Assembly: GCF_038452265.1 (NCBI RefSeq)
Contig: NZ_CP151842.1
Location: forward strand, 1,488,001-1,552,000
Direction: 5' to 3'
DNA length: 64,000 nt
From: Vibrio diazotrophicus
GTDB lineage: Bacteria; Pseudomonadota; Gammaproteobacteria; Enterobacterales; Vibrionaceae
Positions 51,981-61,242 of this stretch are shown here, piece by piece. The translations under genes were made by a program, and so were the position numbers. The stretch's first letter is position 1; each line of letters starts with the position of its first letter. Below the pieces are notes generated by a model. The model had not been told where the DNA came from, did no database searches, and saw only the letters and a list, made by a program, of their open reading frames with translations.

Positions 51981-53222
51981 ATGACTGTTCTTAATGAGAT
52001 GGAAGGACAAAGTCGCGCTGCACGACTTATGGAGCAAGCGGATGTACTTGCTTCATTCAGCGAGAGTGAAACGGGCTTAACGCGTGCGTATTTAACACCA
52101 CAACATCGCGCGGCTCATGATCAAATATCGCTCTGGATGCAACAAGCAGGTTTACAAACATGGCAAGACAGCGTTGGTAATCAGTGGGGAAGAAAAGTAT
52201 CACCCAACCCGACCAAGCCAACGTTGATTTTAGGATCTCATAGCGACACGGTGGTAAACGCTGGCAAATATGACGGTAACTTAGGTGTCTTACTCGCCAT
52301 TGAAACACTGGCGGCGCTTCGTGGGGAAACCTTTCCTTTTCATATTGATGTTGTTGCCTTTGCTGATGAAGAAGGTACACGGTTTAACACCACGTTAATT
52401 GGCTCAAGTGCGGTCGCTGGTTGCTTTGATTCCAATTGGTTAGAGGTGACTGATGCGAACGGTGTCACCATGGCACAGGCGATGCGAGAGTTTGGTCTTG
52501 ACCCTGCAAAAGCGGGTAGTGATGCGCGTCAGGCGCAAGAAGTACAAGCCTATCTGGAAGCGCATATTGAGCAAGGACCAGTACTTGAAGCGGAGAATCT
52601 CGCTGTAGGTGTGGTGACGGGTATTGCTGGAGCAAAGCGTTTTCAATGTGAAGTGACAGGCATCGCTGGGCATGCGGGCACGGTACCTGTGCATTTACGT
52701 CAAGACGCGATGACTGGCGCTGCTGAAATGATTCTGTCCATTGAGAAATTGGCGAAAGATGAGGGCGTTGTGGCAACCGTTGGCAAGTGTGAAATTGTAT
52801 CCGGCGCGGTAAACGTAATTGCTGGCAAAGTGAGATTTACAATTGATATCCGCAGCGCTTCTCAATCAGCATTAGAGAATGCGACCTATGAGATGCTGGA
52901 GCAACTCAAACATATTGCGCGGCAACGTAAACTCTCTTTTGAGTATGAAAACATCTACAAAGCAAAAGCGGTTCAATGTAACAACAAGCTGCAACAGAAG
53001 TGGGCCTCTGCGATTGAGAAAGTCACCAATTCATCTGCCCGTTTTCTGCCAAGTGGCGCTGGGCATGATGCAATGGTAATGGCTGACTTGACTGATACAG
53101 CTATGCTGTTTATTCGCTGTGAAAAAGGCATCAGCCACAACCCCAAAGAGCAAGTGTTAACCTCTGATGTTGAGATTGGTTTGGCGTGTTTTATTGAGAT
53201 GATTCGCAGCTTTAACGCTTGA
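51981..53222 (+). CDS. allC: allantoate amidohydrolase
   Basis: M20-family metallo-hydrolase, 413 residues from ATG 51981 (TAGGAG upstream). Metal ligands are seen in ILGSHSDTVVNAGKYDGN (His, Asp), VVAFADEEGTRF (Glu), YLEAHIEQGPVLE (His) and GISHNPKE (His). The dimerisation segment has GIAGHAGTVPVHLRQDA. Hydrolyses allantoate to ureidoglycine, CO2 and ammonia; equivalent to HpxK. N-carbamoyl-amino-acid or ureidoglycolate hydrolases are relatives, but PuuE and PucG next door favour allantoate. Last gene of the operon. Confidence 0.88.
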   Translation: MTVLNEMEGQSRAARLMEQADVLASFSESETGLTRAYLTPQHRAAHDQISLWMQQAGLQTWQDSVGNQWGRKVSPNPTKPTLILGSHSDTVVNAGKYDGNLGVLLAIETLAALRGETFPFHIDVVAFADEEGTRFNTTLIGSSAVAGCFDSNWLEVTDANGVTMAQAMREFGLDPAKAGSDARQAQEVQAYLEAHIEQGPVLEAENLAVGVVTGIAGAKRFQCEVTGIAGHAGTVPVHLRQDAMTGAAEMILSIEKLAKDEGVVATVGKCEIVSGAVNVIAGKVRFTIDIRSASQSALENATYEMLEQLKHIARQRKLSFEYENIYKAKAVQCNNKLQQKWASAIEKVTNSSARFLPSGAGHDAMVMADLTDTAMLFIRCEKGISHNPKEQVLTSDVEIGLACFIEMIRSFNA

Positions 53223-53258
53223 TGAGAATTGCTTTTTGAACCCTCGACAGGATAAATA

Positions 53259-53284
53259 AAGAACCCCACATGAGTGGGGTTCTT
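53259..53284. terminator. bidirectional intrinsic terminator
   Basis: AAGAACCCCAC-ATGA-GTGGGGTTCTT, perfect 11-bp stem followed by TTT; it ends the ureide operon and the convergent SbmA-like gene. Confidence 0.93.
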
Positions 53285-53291
53285 TTTATGT

Positions 53292-54563
53292 TTAACTGAT
53301 TTCTTTTGCTTCGACCAAACTTGCAGTTTTCTCTTCATAAGCGTGTTCAAACGCTTTAAGACGTTTGTAGATAGACAGCAGTTCTACAATCGTGGTCCAC
53401 GAGTTGACTAAGTATTGGAAAGAGTTCTCTACTTGGTTGAACGCGTTCATGATTCGTTGCATCACGCCAAGCGTAAATGCACCAGCAACAATTGAAGGTG
53501 CAAGAGCAATGAACGGTATAAAAGCACCGAACTGCAAGTAGCCATAGCGAACCACGTTGAAGTACACATAGTGCATGTAAAGCTTGAAATAGTTTTGGCG
53601 AACATTGCCGAACAGCTCTTCCAAAGTCAGTGGATGCGCGCGATCTTCATAGTCTTCACCGTAAACCAATTCTTTACGATATGCCGCTTCTACTTTCTGG
53701 TTGTTAAATTCAAGACCCGGTAGTTTGATACCCGCAAACGCAAGTAGCACAGTACCAAAAATCGACCAAATAATAGCGACGAAAACCAGCGCTTGAGGTA
53801 CTTCTCCGACAAACGGAAGCGTGGTGACGTAACCAGACAAGCCCCAAAGAATAGGCAGGAAGGCGATCAGCGTCATTACGGAGTTGAGCAAGCGAACGCC
53901 TAAGTTTTCCATAATGCTGGCAAAACGCATGGTGTCTTCCTGAATACGCTGCGCAGCACCTTCAATGTGACGAACATGTTCCCATCTTGCGGTGTAATGC
54001 TCGGTCATTGCGGTTCGCCAACGGAAGACAAAATGGCTGACAAAGTAGGCGTTACCAACTGCCACCATGATGGCGATCATCAGCAGCACCATTACCGTTG
54101 ATAGCTCAGAATAGAACTCTGTGAGGGTAATACTGTTTGGTGCTGTCAGTGCCTTTTGAATCAGGTTGTAAAAGTCACCGTACCATTCGTTAAGCATGAC
54201 GCTGACTTCCACTTGGAACCAAGTAATGAACACAATTAAGCCTGAACCAAGTACCGACCATTTTGCCCATTTTTGTCCACCAAGCACCATCCATCCGCCA
54301 ATGAACAATGCATAACACACAGTCATAAACTGATAGAGCCATGCATTGATTGCAGATTGTGTCACTGCTTGAAATTCAGCCGCGGCTGCCTCACTTGCAC
54401 CTTCAGCTAATGCTGGTGGGTAATCGACACCGAAAATATGAGCCAGACTGAGGTGAGGGCCAAGATCCTCAATAACGGTATACCAGCCAATAACACAAAC
54501 GAGAGCCCAAAGAACAAAGCTCAGAAAAAACAATTTGGGTTTTGGAAAAAAAGAACTAAACAC
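53292..54563 (-). CDS. sbmA: SbmA/BacA-like peptide transporter
   Basis: 423 residues, SbmA_BacA family, eight predicted helices. Diagnostic: FFPKPKLFFLSFVLWALVCV, VEVSVMLNEWYGDFYNLIQKAL, HFVFRWRTAMTEHYTARWEH, EGAAQRIQEDTMRFASIMENL, YRKELVYGEDYEDRA. Proton-driven importer of peptides, microcins and proline-rich antimicrobial peptides in the inner membrane. Single gene, divergent from ilvE. Normal length. Confidence 0.93.
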   Translation of the reverse strand: MFSSFFPKPKLFFLSFVLWALVCVIGWYTVIEDLGPHLSLAHIFGVDYPPALAEGASEAAAAEFQAVTQSAINAWLYQFMTVCYALFIGGWMVLGGQKWAKWSVLGSGLIVFITWFQVEVSVMLNEWYGDFYNLIQKALTAPNSITLTEFYSELSTVMVLLMIAIMVAVGNAYFVSHFVFRWRTAMTEHYTARWEHVRHIEGAAQRIQEDTMRFASIMENLGVRLLNSVMTLIAFLPILWGLSGYVTTLPFVGEVPQALVFVAIIWSIFGTVLLAFAGIKLPGLEFNNQKVEAAYRKELVYGEDYEDRAHPLTLEELFGNVRQNYFKLYMHYVYFNVVRYGYLQFGAFIPFIALAPSIVAGAFTLGVMQRIMNAFNQVENSFQYLVNSWTTIVELLSIYKRLKAFEHAYEEKTASLVEAKEIS

Positions 54564-54881
54564 GGCATCTTCCTTTTGATGACAACTCGCATACCCATCC
54601 TTTAAGAGTTTGAGTCAGGGTATCTTTGATTTCAGTATATTACTGACCGCATAAACTACGATTAGTTTTATACACATCCTAATTTAAACCATTTTAGGCA
54701 TGGCTTGATTTGTAAAAAAACTATTAATTGGTGTTAATGAGTATTTAATCCAACAAACCTCTTTTCTTACGGGTTCAACTTGTTTTAGTATCAGAACACT
54801 AAGTATTGGACATGCATCTCACATCGCCAGCCCAGACTTAACGGACTTATCTTTAGTAGTAATTTATTTGTAGGAAAACAT
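54564..54881 (+). other. divergent promoter region of sbmA and ilvE
   Basis: 318 AT-rich bases with no ORF, no clear attenuator peptide rich in Leu/Ile/Val and no terminator. It must hold both promoters; I see no operator I can name. Confidence 0.5.
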
Positions 54882-55880
54882 ATGGCGGCTTTTGGTACTG
54901 TATTTATGCCTAAGATGGCATTAGCAACATTCGAAAATAATCAATGGTCAGACGCAGAAATCGTAGCTTCTGACAGCATCTCGCTTCATCCGGGTGCTCA
55001 CGTCTTGCATTACTCAAGTACGTGTTTTGAAGGTTTAAAAGCATTCCGTCACGAAGACGGTAGCGTGCACGTCTTTCGAATGGACCAAAACGTCGAGCGT
55101 TTTGCTCAAAGCAGCCGACTACTTTCTCTACCAGAAGTGAACAAAGAACAACTTTCAAAGATGATTGTTGATGTTGTTGCAGAGTTCGCGTCAGAAGTAC
55201 CTGCGCCTCCGGGTTCGATGTACATTCGTCCAACTCACATTGGTACTGAAGCGGCGGTAGGTAAAGCGGCAGCGCCATCTCTTTCATCTATGATGTATGT
55301 GCTACTTTCTCCTGTTGGCGATTACTTTGCTGGTGGCGCAAGTGCGCTGCGTCTTCTACTTGACGAAACAGGTCAACGTTGTGCGCCGCACATGGGTATG
55401 ATCAAGAGTGGCGGTAACTACGCAAGTGCGCTTTCTCCGACACTAGAAGCAAAAGCAAAATACAAAGCTGACCAAGTTCTGTTCTGTCCAAACGGCTATA
55501 TTACAGAAACAGGTGCGGCGAACTTCCTGTTGGTTGATGGTAACGAAATCATCACTAAAGCATTGGATTCAAGCTTCCTACACGGTGTTACTCGTTCGAG
55601 TATCCTGACTATTGCTAAAGATCTAGGTATGACAGTAAGCGAACGTGAAGTATCTGTAGAAGAACTTCTAGAGCGTGCAGCGAAACCGGGTGTAGAAGCA
55701 ATGCTGTCTGGTACAGCTGCAGTTCTGACTTCTGTTGGTACTTTGATTCACAACGGTGAAGATGTGAAAGTAGGTAACGGTGAAGTTGGCCCAATTGCAC
55801 AGAAACTTCGTCAAGCACTGAACGACATTCAGTGGGGTAAAGCACCAGATACACACAATTGGCTAACTAAGATTGCTTAA
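54882..55880 (+). CDS. ilvE: branched-chain amino acid aminotransferase
   Basis: Class IV PLP enzyme, 332 residues, BCAT type II group. PLP Lys in GMIKSGGNYASAL; also LHPGAHVLHYSSTCFEGLKAFR, GSMYIRPTHIGTEA, GYITETGAANFLLV, LHGVTRSSILTIAKDLG and GTAAVLTSVG. Interconverts Leu, Ile and Val with their 2-oxo acids. Stands alone with its own terminator; the neighbouring TRAP system is of a kind that can carry 2-oxo acids, but a link is speculative. Confidence 0.93.
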   Translation: MAAFGTVFMPKMALATFENNQWSDAEIVASDSISLHPGAHVLHYSSTCFEGLKAFRHEDGSVHVFRMDQNVERFAQSSRLLSLPEVNKEQLSKMIVDVVAEFASEVPAPPGSMYIRPTHIGTEAAVGKAAAPSLSSMMYVLLSPVGDYFAGGASALRLLLDETGQRCAPHMGMIKSGGNYASALSPTLEAKAKYKADQVLFCPNGYITETGAANFLLVDGNEIITKALDSSFLHGVTRSSILTIAKDLGMTVSEREVSVEELLERAAKPGVEAMLSGTAAVLTSVGTLIHNGEDVKVGNGEVGPIAQKLRQALNDIQWGKAPDTHNWLTKIA

Positions 55881-55914
55881 TTTAATCAAGTAAATAGTTA
55901 GAAAGAGAACATAG

Positions 55915-55941
55915 AAAAGCCAGCGATGATCGCTGGCTTTT
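55915..55941. terminator. bidirectional intrinsic terminator
   Basis: AAAAGCCAGCG-ATGAT-CGCTGGCTTTT is a perfect 11-bp stem between the convergent ilvE and TRAP operons. Confidence 0.93.
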
Positions 55942-55973
55942 ATGTTTATCGATGTCAATCTATTGGGGGCTAA

Positions 55974-57359
55974 CTATCCATAAGCCACACTTGGGAACCA
56001 CAATACCAGTTGTGGCCAAGCGACGAGACAAACCAGAGCTATCAACTGAATCACAATGAAAGGTACTACGCCACGGTAGATATCTTTCAAGGTTACGCCT
56101 TCTGGGCAAACACCTTTGAGATAGAACAGCGCAAATCCCACTGGCGGTGTTAGGAAGCTGGTTTGAAGCGCCATAGCCACTAACATTACAAACCAAACCA
56201 ACGACGGGTCATCAACCACGCCGTGACCATCCAGTTCGATACCTAAACTTCTCACCACAGGCGCAAGTAATGGCAGCGCAATTAAGGTTATTTCTATCCA
56301 ATCTAGGAAGAACCCAAGGAAGAAAACAATCATCAATATAAACGCAATAATGCCGTATGGACCAAACGGTAATCCACTTAGGAAACTTTCAATCAGTTCG
56401 TCGCCACCCAGTTCGCGCAACACTAGCGCAAAACAAGAAGCACCTAAGAAAATCATAAAGATGTAAGCTGTTGTGCCATAGGATGCCAACACCACTTCTT
56501 TGACCACTTTCAGGTTGAGCTTCTTGTTGTAAGCCGCAAGTAATGTTGCTCCTAGCGCACCAATACCGGATGCTTCGGTCGGTGTAGCGATACCCGCGAA
56601 AATAGAACCTAGTACAACAAAAATCAGTAACACAGTTGGAGTGATATCTTTAAACACTTGCAGAATCAAGTTCCACTCTACTGGCTGAATGTTTTCAGGA
56701 ACCGGTGCTTTGACAGGGTTCATCTTACCTACAAACAATATGTAGAGGATGTAAAACAGACCTAACAATAGCCCCGGAATTACAGCGCCCATAAACAGGT
56801 CGCCAACGGAAAGCCCAAGTTGGTCAGCCATGATAACCAGCATGATTGAAGGTGGAAGGAGGATTCCCAGAGTGCCAGCAGAGGCTACTGTACCAAGTGC
56901 GAGAGGTAAGTGGTAACCTTGGCGCATCATGGTTGGCAGTGACATTACCGCTAACAGAACCACTGAAGCTCCGATGATTCCTGTTGACGCTGCGAGAATA
57001 ATACCTATAGCCATAACAGTTACGGCGAGTCCACCATGCACTTTTCCAAACAGAGCTTGCATGGATGCCATCAGTTTTTCGGCAATACCGGATTTATCGA
57101 GCATGTTACCCATAAAGATAAACATCGGAAGTGCCACCAAAATCCAGTTATCCATGATTTTGTAAATGCGATTCACCACTAAGCCGAGGCTAGTGAAGTT
57201 CAATCCGGTAAAAGTATCGAGATAAATATCGGCTAGGTATCCAACACCCGCGAAGAATACGCCAATGCCACCTAAAACATAGGCTACAGGAATCCCAGTA
57301 AATAGAAGCAGGATAAACGAGCCAAACATCGCGATTACAATCCACTCATTTGGTTCCAT
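55974..57359 (-). CDS. second TRAP transporter, large membrane subunit
   Basis: 461 residues, ~12 helices, DctM family: LVALPMFIFMGNMLDKSGIA, GIILAASTGIIGASVVLLAV, ASAGTLGILLPPSIMLVIMA, TPTEASGIGALGATLLAAYN, FLDWIEITLIALPLLAPVV, QTSFLTPPVGFALFYLKGVCP. The sequence groups with the TRAP permeases for mannitol/chloroaromatic or 2-oxo monocarboxylate type rather than with DctM at 35.5 kb. Overlaps the small subunit gene by 14 bases. Last gene of its operon. Confidence 0.92.
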   Translation of the reverse strand: MEPNEWIVIAMFGSFILLLFTGIPVAYVLGGIGVFFAGVGYLADIYLDTFTGLNFTSLGLVVNRIYKIMDNWILVALPMFIFMGNMLDKSGIAEKLMASMQALFGKVHGGLAVTVMAIGIILAASTGIIGASVVLLAVMSLPTMMRQGYHLPLALGTVASAGTLGILLPPSIMLVIMADQLGLSVGDLFMGAVIPGLLLGLFYILYILFVGKMNPVKAPVPENIQPVEWNLILQVFKDITPTVLLIFVVLGSIFAGIATPTEASGIGALGATLLAAYNKKLNLKVVKEVVLASYGTTAYIFMIFLGASCFALVLRELGGDELIESFLSGLPFGPYGIIAFILMIVFFLGFFLDWIEITLIALPLLAPVVRSLGIELDGHGVVDDPSLVWFVMLVAMALQTSFLTPPVGFALFYLKGVCPEGVTLKDIYRGVVPFIVIQLIALVCLVAWPQLVLWFPSVAYG

Positions 57360-57888
57360 GGCTATTTCCTTTGTAAATGATCTCTAAATTGCGCAGCACT
57401 TTTGCCAGCATGGAAAGCAGCAACAGTGAGAAGCTGATTGGGATAACACTTTTGATTAACCAGCGATAAGGTAAACCAGAAGGTGAAGCGGAGCTTTCAT
57501 TGACACGCCAAGACTCATAGGTGAAGTCGTAGGAATGGATGATCACCACAATCACAAAGGGTGCGGCCAAAAATAGCAGACCTAAAAGGTCGATCATCGC
57601 TTTTTTGCGCTCGCTAAATTTGTGATAAAAAAGGTCGACCCGCACATGCATATTGCATATTTGCGCGTACGCGGTGCCAAACATGACGGCAGTCGCATAC
57701 AAATGCCATTGCAACTCTTCTAAGGTAATCTGACCGTTAGAAAACACTTTGCGCAGAATGACTTGAAGAACAATGACACCGATAAGAATGACGTTGGTCC
57801 AAGCGATAAATTTGCTTGTGGACTTAACGAATCTTTCGATGTGGTAGTAAACAGGGATAGGTGGGGTTGAGCATAACACCTTACTCAT
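57346..57888 (-). CDS. second TRAP transporter, small membrane subunit
   Basis: 180 residues, four helices, DctQ family (WTNVILIGVIVLQVILRKVF; EELQWHLYATAVMFGTAYAQ; NMHVRVDLFYHKFSERKKA; FLAAPFVIVVIIHSYDF). The EELQWHLYA and HVRVD motifs are typical of the larger-substrate subgroup. GGAGAAAGC precedes ATG 57888. Confidence 0.9.
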   Translation of the reverse strand: MSKVLCSTPPIPVYYHIERFVKSTSKFIAWTNVILIGVIVLQVILRKVFSNGQITLEELQWHLYATAVMFGTAYAQICNMHVRVDLFYHKFSERKKAMIDLLGLLFLAAPFVIVVIIHSYDFTYESWRVNESSASPSGLPYRWLIKSVIPISFSLLLLSMLAKVLRNLEIIYKGNSHGTK

Positions 57889-57909
57889 AGCTTTCTCCTT
57901 GCCTGATTA

Positions 57910-57933
57910 GGGCTGGATGACCAAATCCAGCCC
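57910..57933 (-). terminator. intercistronic stem-loop between dctP and dctQ of the second TRAP operon
   Basis: GGGCTGGAT-GACCAA-ATCCAGCCC is a perfect 9-bp stem with no T-run. It sits at the same operon position as the hairpin at 34959, after the binding-protein gene. Confidence 0.75.
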
Positions 57934-57955
57934 ATATTTCCGATGTATGTAAGGA

Positions 57956-59026
57956 TCACTCTAGAGTTGCGCGAGGTAGGAAACCGTTCGCTTGCCACAA
58001 TGCATATCCCTGACGGAATGTGCTTAGGTCAGCCCACACCTTATTGAAGAAAGGATCTGCAGATTTTTTCTCTTCAACTACTTCTAGCCATGTTTTCTTG
58101 AACAAATCCAACATCTCTTTGTTCCAGTAGCGAATTTCTACGCCATTCTGCTTCGCTTTTTCCATCGCTGTGAATTGAATTGCTTCACCTTCGGCGATCG
58201 AGTAGGTCATCGATGCCATACAGGTCGTTTCGATGGCGTCATGCTGCGTTTCGCTCATTTCGTTCCACGTATCTTTGTTGATCAACAGTTCAAAGATGGT
58301 GGATTGTTGGTGCCAGCCAGGGAAATAGTTGTATTTCGCAACTTTGTGGAAACCTAAACGCTCATCGATGGCTGGTTGAGAAAATTCAGATGCATCGATA
58401 GCCCCTTTTTCTAGCGCGCCAAAGATTTCCCCCCCAGGAAGTTGTACGGTACCCGCACCGAGTTTCTCCATCACGGAAGCACCCAAGCCGAAGAAACGCA
58501 TATTCAAACCTTTCAAGTCTTCTGGTTTTTCAATCGGCTTTCTAAACCAACCTGAAGATTCAGGTGAAATGATCGCACAAGGCAGAACTTTTACGTTGTA
58601 GCCGCCTTGGTCATACATTTCTTGATAGAGCTTCAGACCGTTACCGAAGTATATCCAGGCCATGTATTCACCCGCTTCAGGACCAAATGGAACCGCAGAA
58701 AATAGAGCAGAGGCAGGCAGTTTGCCTTGCCAGTAGCCTGCTGTTGAATAACCAGAATTTACTTTACCCGTCGATACTGCATCCAAAATTTCAGCAGGAT
58801 TCACTAGTTTACCTGGCTCATAGATTTTCATTTTTACCGTGCCGCCAGACATCTGTGTGATGTGGTCTGCATACCACTGGATTGGTGTACCTAGCGCAGG
58901 CAAGTGGCTGCCAAAAGCAATCGGAGTTTTCAGCAGAATCTTCTTGTCTTCAGCGTGCGCACTTAGCGAGAGTCCAACTGACGTTAAAGCAATGGCAGTT
59001 GCAATGGCAGCTTTTTTCAAATTCAT
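57956..59026 (-). CDS. second TRAP substrate-binding protein (TakP-like)
   Basis: 356 residues with a signal peptide (cleavage after SAHA). Pattern NSGYSTAGYWQGKLPASALF, FGPEAGEYMAWIYFGNGLKL, RFFGLGASVMEKLGAGTVQL, IDASEFSQPAIDERLGFHK fits the TakP/DctP7 group, which binds 2-oxo or hydroxy monocarboxylates. Divergent from a Cache-domain kinase, a common arrangement in which the kinase senses the TRAP substrate and switches the operon on. Confidence 0.9.
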   Translation of the reverse strand: MNLKKAAIATAIALTSVGLSLSAHAEDKKILLKTPIAFGSHLPALGTPIQWYADHITQMSGGTVKMKIYEPGKLVNPAEILDAVSTGKVNSGYSTAGYWQGKLPASALFSAVPFGPEAGEYMAWIYFGNGLKLYQEMYDQGGYNVKVLPCAIISPESSGWFRKPIEKPEDLKGLNMRFFGLGASVMEKLGAGTVQLPGGEIFGALEKGAIDASEFSQPAIDERLGFHKVAKYNYFPGWHQQSTIFELLINKDTWNEMSETQHDAIETTCMASMTYSIAEGEAIQFTAMEKAKQNGVEIRYWNKEMLDLFKKTWLEVVEEKKSADPFFNKVWADLSTFRQGYALWQANGFLPRATLE

Positions 59027-59230
59027 AACGTAATCCTTGTTTGGTTTTTATGTGCGAATAAATGTGAACATTTCGTATTTAACGATGTTAATTTGATGTT
59101 ACATTTGGGCTGAGTATAAGCAGGGGTAAACAGATGCTCTATTGGTGAAATTGCGCAAATTGTGTCGGTAGTATGTGCAGTTTTTGACAGGACGAATCAG
59201 TAAAACTACGTACAAGAATTGGAAGCAAAT

Positions 59231-60616
59231 ATGGGCTTTACCAGGAACAGAAAGCTAACGGTTAATATCATCTTACTGTCGATTGTCCCCTTGATTATTG
59301 TGGTTGCGATTGTCGCTGCCATCCTATTTAGCCAAGCAAAACAATTAGTTGAAGACCAAGTTCAACTCACCAGAAATAATATTCTGGCGGCCAAAAAACA
59401 AGAACTGAAACAGTACGTAGAAATGGCAGTGAAAAGCATCACGCCTTACTACCTAGACGAGTCGTTAAGTGATGAACGCGCGAAGCAAATAGTTGCTGAA
59501 AAGTTGAGCCAGTTAACATATGGAGTAGATGGTTACTTCTTTGCCTATAACTGGCAGGGTGATGCGATTGTGTTGCCTTATCAGCCTGAACGTATCGGTC
59601 TTAATTGGTGGGAAGTTGAGGATGTAGAAGGTAAAAAACTGCTGCAAGAACTGATTCGCGTAGGCAGGGCTGGCGGCGGTTTTGTCGATTATTTATGGCA
59701 CAAACCGTCTACCAAAGAACCACTGCCTAAACTCAGTTACGCCATTTCATTGGACAGATGGCAATGGATGGTTGGGACTGGTGTCTATCTCGACGATATA
59801 GAACATCAAGTTGCCCACATGCAAAACGGCTACGATCAAAACGTAGGCAGAACCAGCAGCGCGCTGTTTTTTGTCATGCTGATCTCTATCACGGTTATTG
59901 CTGCTCTAGGTGCTTCTTTGAACTTAAACATACGACGCTTAGCGAATGAGCAGTTGAGTGTGTTGAATCAGCAGATCATCGATTCTCAGGAAAATGAACG
60001 ACAGCGTGTATCCCGCGAGTTGCATGATGGTGTTAACCAACTTTTAGTTGCTGCCAAGTACCGTTTGGACAACGTTGGCAAAGAGCTCAATCAGGAAAAA
60101 CAGGTGAGAGAACTCGATGCGAGCAAGCAAGTGATGGAACAAGCGATTGTCGAATTGAGAAGGATCTCACGAGACTTGAGACCACCGCAATTGGACGACT
60201 TAGGGTTGGTGGCAGGTATTGAAGCCTATATCAACGACATGCGCCAACGTACCGAGCTTGAACTGGTGTTTGAGCATGACATTGAAGGTGTGGAGATGCT
60301 TCAAGAGGTTGAGACTACCTTGTATCGAGTCATTCAGGAAGCAGTGCACAACGTCGAAAAACATGCTCAGGCGCAAGGCGTGGACATCATTATGCAGCGC
60401 GAAGGGCAACTACTGATTTTAACGGTGAGTGATGACGGAATTGGCATTACACCCACCATTGCAAAACCGGGTAAACGCAATAAACCAAATTTGGAACATA
60501 TGGGGTTACAGAATATGAAGGATCGTATTCATGCCATTGGCGGTACGTTCGCCGTATCAAGTATACAGGGCGAAGGTACTGAGATTCGCGTCAGCTTAAA
60601 TATGGAGTTTGTATGA
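59231..60616 (+). CDS. sCache-domain sensor histidine kinase (NarL-type partner)
   Basis: 461 residues from ATG 59231 (GGAAG upstream; TTG 59219 is the longest start). Membrane helix ~12-35, periplasmic sCache_2 domain to ~205 (YGVDGYFFAYNWQG, GGGFVDYLWHKPS, WQWMVGTGVYLDDIE), second helix, then HisKA_3 with the phospho-His in RVSRELHDGVNQLL and a HATPase (TLYRVIQEAVHNVEKHA, SDDGIGI, GLQNMKDRIHAIGG). Overlaps the response regulator by ATGA. Probably detects the carboxylate carried by the divergent TRAP system. Confidence 0.93.
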   Translation: MGFTRNRKLTVNIILLSIVPLIIVVAIVAAILFSQAKQLVEDQVQLTRNNILAAKKQELKQYVEMAVKSITPYYLDESLSDERAKQIVAEKLSQLTYGVDGYFFAYNWQGDAIVLPYQPERIGLNWWEVEDVEGKKLLQELIRVGRAGGGFVDYLWHKPSTKEPLPKLSYAISLDRWQWMVGTGVYLDDIEHQVAHMQNGYDQNVGRTSSALFFVMLISITVIAALGASLNLNIRRLANEQLSVLNQQIIDSQENERQRVSRELHDGVNQLLVAAKYRLDNVGKELNQEKQVRELDASKQVMEQAIVELRRISRDLRPPQLDDLGLVAGIEAYINDMRQRTELELVFEHDIEGVEMLQEVETTLYRVIQEAVHNVEKHAQAQGVDIIMQREGQLLILTVSDDGIGITPTIAKPGKRNKPNLEHMGLQNMKDRIHAIGGTFAVSSIQGEGTEIRVSLNMEFV

Positions 60617-61242
60617 TTAAGTTGGTACTTGCCGATGATCATCGCCTGATGCAGGACGGTTTAAAATCGCGTCTAGAAAGAGAAGAAAACCTTGAGATTC
60701 TGTCTTGCGTCGGCACAGGAGCTGATGCACTCAAAGCGACACTCACTCTCAAACCCGATGTGCTTTTGTTAGATATTAATATGCCCAACATGAATGGCAT
60801 CGAGATGCTGGAAAAACTTTCCCAATCTAAGTCAGAAACGGCAGTGATTATGCTGTCGATGCACGACAGCAAAGACTATGTGGTTCGCTCGGTAAAAGCG
60901 GGAGCGAAGGGCTATGTGTTGAAAGATGTGGGTTCCGAAGAGTTGGTGATGGCGATTAATCAGGTCGCCCAAGGGCGATCGTATTTGTGCCCTCAGGCTT
61001 CCGATCGTCTTCTAGAACAAATCAACGACAAGCCAGAGCCAAAAGACAATGAGCTTTCCAAGCGTGAATCTGATGTCCTTAAACTTATTGTCAGTGGCGC
61101 ATGTAATAAAGATATTGCCGATACTCTGCACATCAGTGTGAGAACTGTTGAAACTCACAGACTGAGAATTAAGAAAAAGCTCGGCGCTACTTCTACAGCA
61201 GCACTGGTTAAGCTCGCGTTAGATAAAGGGTTGGTAAGTTGA
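60613..61242 (+). CDS. NarL/FixJ-family response regulator
   Basis: 209 residues: receiver (LADDHRLMQDGLKSRL; D in VLLLDINMPNMNGIEML; VIMLSMHD; K in GYVLKDVG) and LuxR-type HTH (LSKRESDVLKLIVSGACNKDIADTLHISVRTVETHRLRI, given in two parts at ~145-185). Cotranscribed between kinase and LysR gene with 4-base overlaps on both sides. Likely activates the TRAP operon. Confidence 0.94.
   Translation: MIKLVLADDHRLMQDGLKSRLEREENLEILSCVGTGADALKATLTLKPDVLLLDINMPNMNGIEMLEKLSQSKSETAVIMLSMHDSKDYVVRSVKAGAKGYVLKDVGSEELVMAINQVAQGRSYLCPQASDRLLEQINDKPEPKDNELSKRESDVLKLIVSGACNKDIADTLHISVRTVETHRLRIKKKLGATSTAALVKLALDKGLVS

Noticed and set aside
54564..54881. Attenuator leader before ilvE
   Set aside because: No short ORF rich in branched-chain codons and no antiterminator pair was found.
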